DNA from: Bacteroidales bacterium
Lineage (GTDB): Bacteria; Bacteroidota; Bacteroidia; Bacteroidales; UBA10428
DNA: 13,526 bases
Reading direction: 5' to 3'
Assembly (NCBI GenBank): GCA_030626465.1
Contig: DAOUOU010000064.1
Span: 1 to 13,526, forward strand
Part shown: piece after piece, positions 12,967 to 13,526 of the stretch
Numbering within the stretch: position 1 is the stretch's first letter
How the letters are laid out: every line of letters begins with the position of its first letter
Notes under the pieces: generated by a model
Told to the model about the DNA's origin: nothing
What the model saw: the letters and a program-made list of their open reading frames with translations, nothing else
Database searches by the model: none
Translations under genes and position numbers: made by a program

Positions 12967-13526
12967 TTATTTCATTAGAAAATGTTGTATCAGTGCATTA
13001 CCCAATGCCTGGTATTCCTCCAGATTTTCATACTTTGGATGACCTTCAGCATCGAGATATCCGTCACCTTCCGCTGCCACCAGATACTGATGGGCAGCTA
13101 TCATGCATACCCCCTGGTAATTTATTCTCCGCATCTTATTGCTTAATGGAGAGCCATCGCGGGTATATAAAAGTATCGGTGTCAGGTCGGGGGTGTTGTG
13201 CTCGCTCCCGAATGTAACAATAAATCCGTTGTCTGAAAACCAGGTGGCATATTCATCCAAAACCTCCGGACTATTACGTGTACTGATAAACTCGATGGAA
13301 AATATTCCATGTCTCTTCAATTCATCAGCCAATTGGTATTTATCCTGCTCAAATTCTGTAAAGGTCCCATTCTTATCATCGGCCAGGAGAGGATAGGTGG
13401 GAATACCCCCTCCCCGCAGGATAATCTCCCGTATGGCTTCAACCGACAGAAATGAATCAGGTTGTTCAGGTATAAAAGCATGTCCGCCTGATCTTAACAG
13501 GTTATTGCGTATCTCATTTTCCAGGG
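12967..13526 (-). CDS. Partial gene, PHP-like metal hydrolase candidate (5' end outside window)
   Basis: The frame is open from the stop at 12967 to the window edge, about 185 codons. The in-frame TTG at 13330-13332 and nearby codons are internal, because the upstream reading (GGHAFIPEQPDSFLSVEA, then GGGIPTYPLLADD) looks like protein. Features are GGGIPTYP, a helix ending in LADELKRHGIFSIEFIS, STRNSPEVLDEY and FIVTFGSEHNTPDL. The alternation of GIP..P, IEF and GSEHN recalls PHP-fold phosphoesterases, which have metal-binding His/Glu/Asp clusters at such positions, but I cannot confirm the family. It is first among the visible genes of the minus-strand operon, 10 bp before the dehydrogenase. 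The operon promoter must lie beyond the window. Confidence 0.6.
   Translation of the reverse strand, partial: LENEIRNNLLRSGGHAFIPEQPDSFLSVEAIREIILRGGGIPTYPLLADDKNGTFTEFEQDKYQLADELKRHGIFSIEFISTRNSPEVLDEYATWFSDNGFIVTFGSEHNTPDLTPILLYTRDGSPLSNKMRRINYQGVCMIAAHQYLVAAEGDGYLDAEGHPKYENLEEYQALGNALIQHFLMK

Overview
The window looks like a chromosome segment from a member of the Bacteroidota, probably a Bacteroidales-like lineage. The reasons are the his gene order with a fused HisB (phosphatase plus dehydratase), candidate promoters of the TTG-N19-TAnnTTTG type in place of sigma70 boxes, weak Shine-Dalgarno sequences, a lipoprotein with the acidic Bacteroidota surface-export motif just after its lipid cysteine, and A+T-rich spacers with heptanucleotide repeats typical of this phylum. 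Genus and species cannot be read from the sequence.

Layout. (1) 12-1820: a single-domain response regulator on the minus strand, divergent from a YihY/UPF0761 membrane protein. (2) 1874-7449: a histidine biosynthesis operon. It opens with a promoter, a 16-residue leader peptide with five His codons and a strong terminator, which together form a classical attenuator. Between the terminator and hisD lies a 22-codon remnant matching the C-terminus of HisG, so hisG appears deleted here. Then come hisD, hisC, hisB, a 408-bp repeat-filled gap, hisH and hisA. hisF and hisIE do not follow hisA. The gap holds two long arrays with an exact 7-bp period flanking a REP-type inverted pair of hairpins. (3) 7450-8640: a spacer with a near-consensus Fur box and an inverted repeat, then a predicted surface lipoprotein. 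(4) 8767-13526, minus strand: a tight operon. In transcription order it encodes a truncated PHP-like protein, a SrlD/SorD-like sugar-phosphate dehydrogenase with an odd N-terminal extension, a HAD phosphatase, a SorE-like (L-sorbose-1-phosphate reductase family) zinc dehydrogenase, and a class II aldolase.

How the genes work together. HisD, HisC, HisB, HisH and HisA cover steps of histidine synthesis, but the pathway cannot run from this locus alone: HisG (first step) is a remnant, HisH lacks its partner HisF, and HisIE is absent. Either these genes lie elsewhere or the operon is decaying, although the attenuator still looks intact. The minus-strand operon joins a SorE-like reductase and a SorD/SrlD-like dehydrogenase. 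In the enterobacterial sorbose pathway these convert L-sorbose-1-phosphate to D-glucitol-6-phosphate and then to fructose-6-phosphate. Here they sit with a class II aldolase and a phosphatase and without visible PTS genes, which suggests an uncharacterised sugar or polyol phosphate pathway. Its substrate cannot be named from sequence alone.
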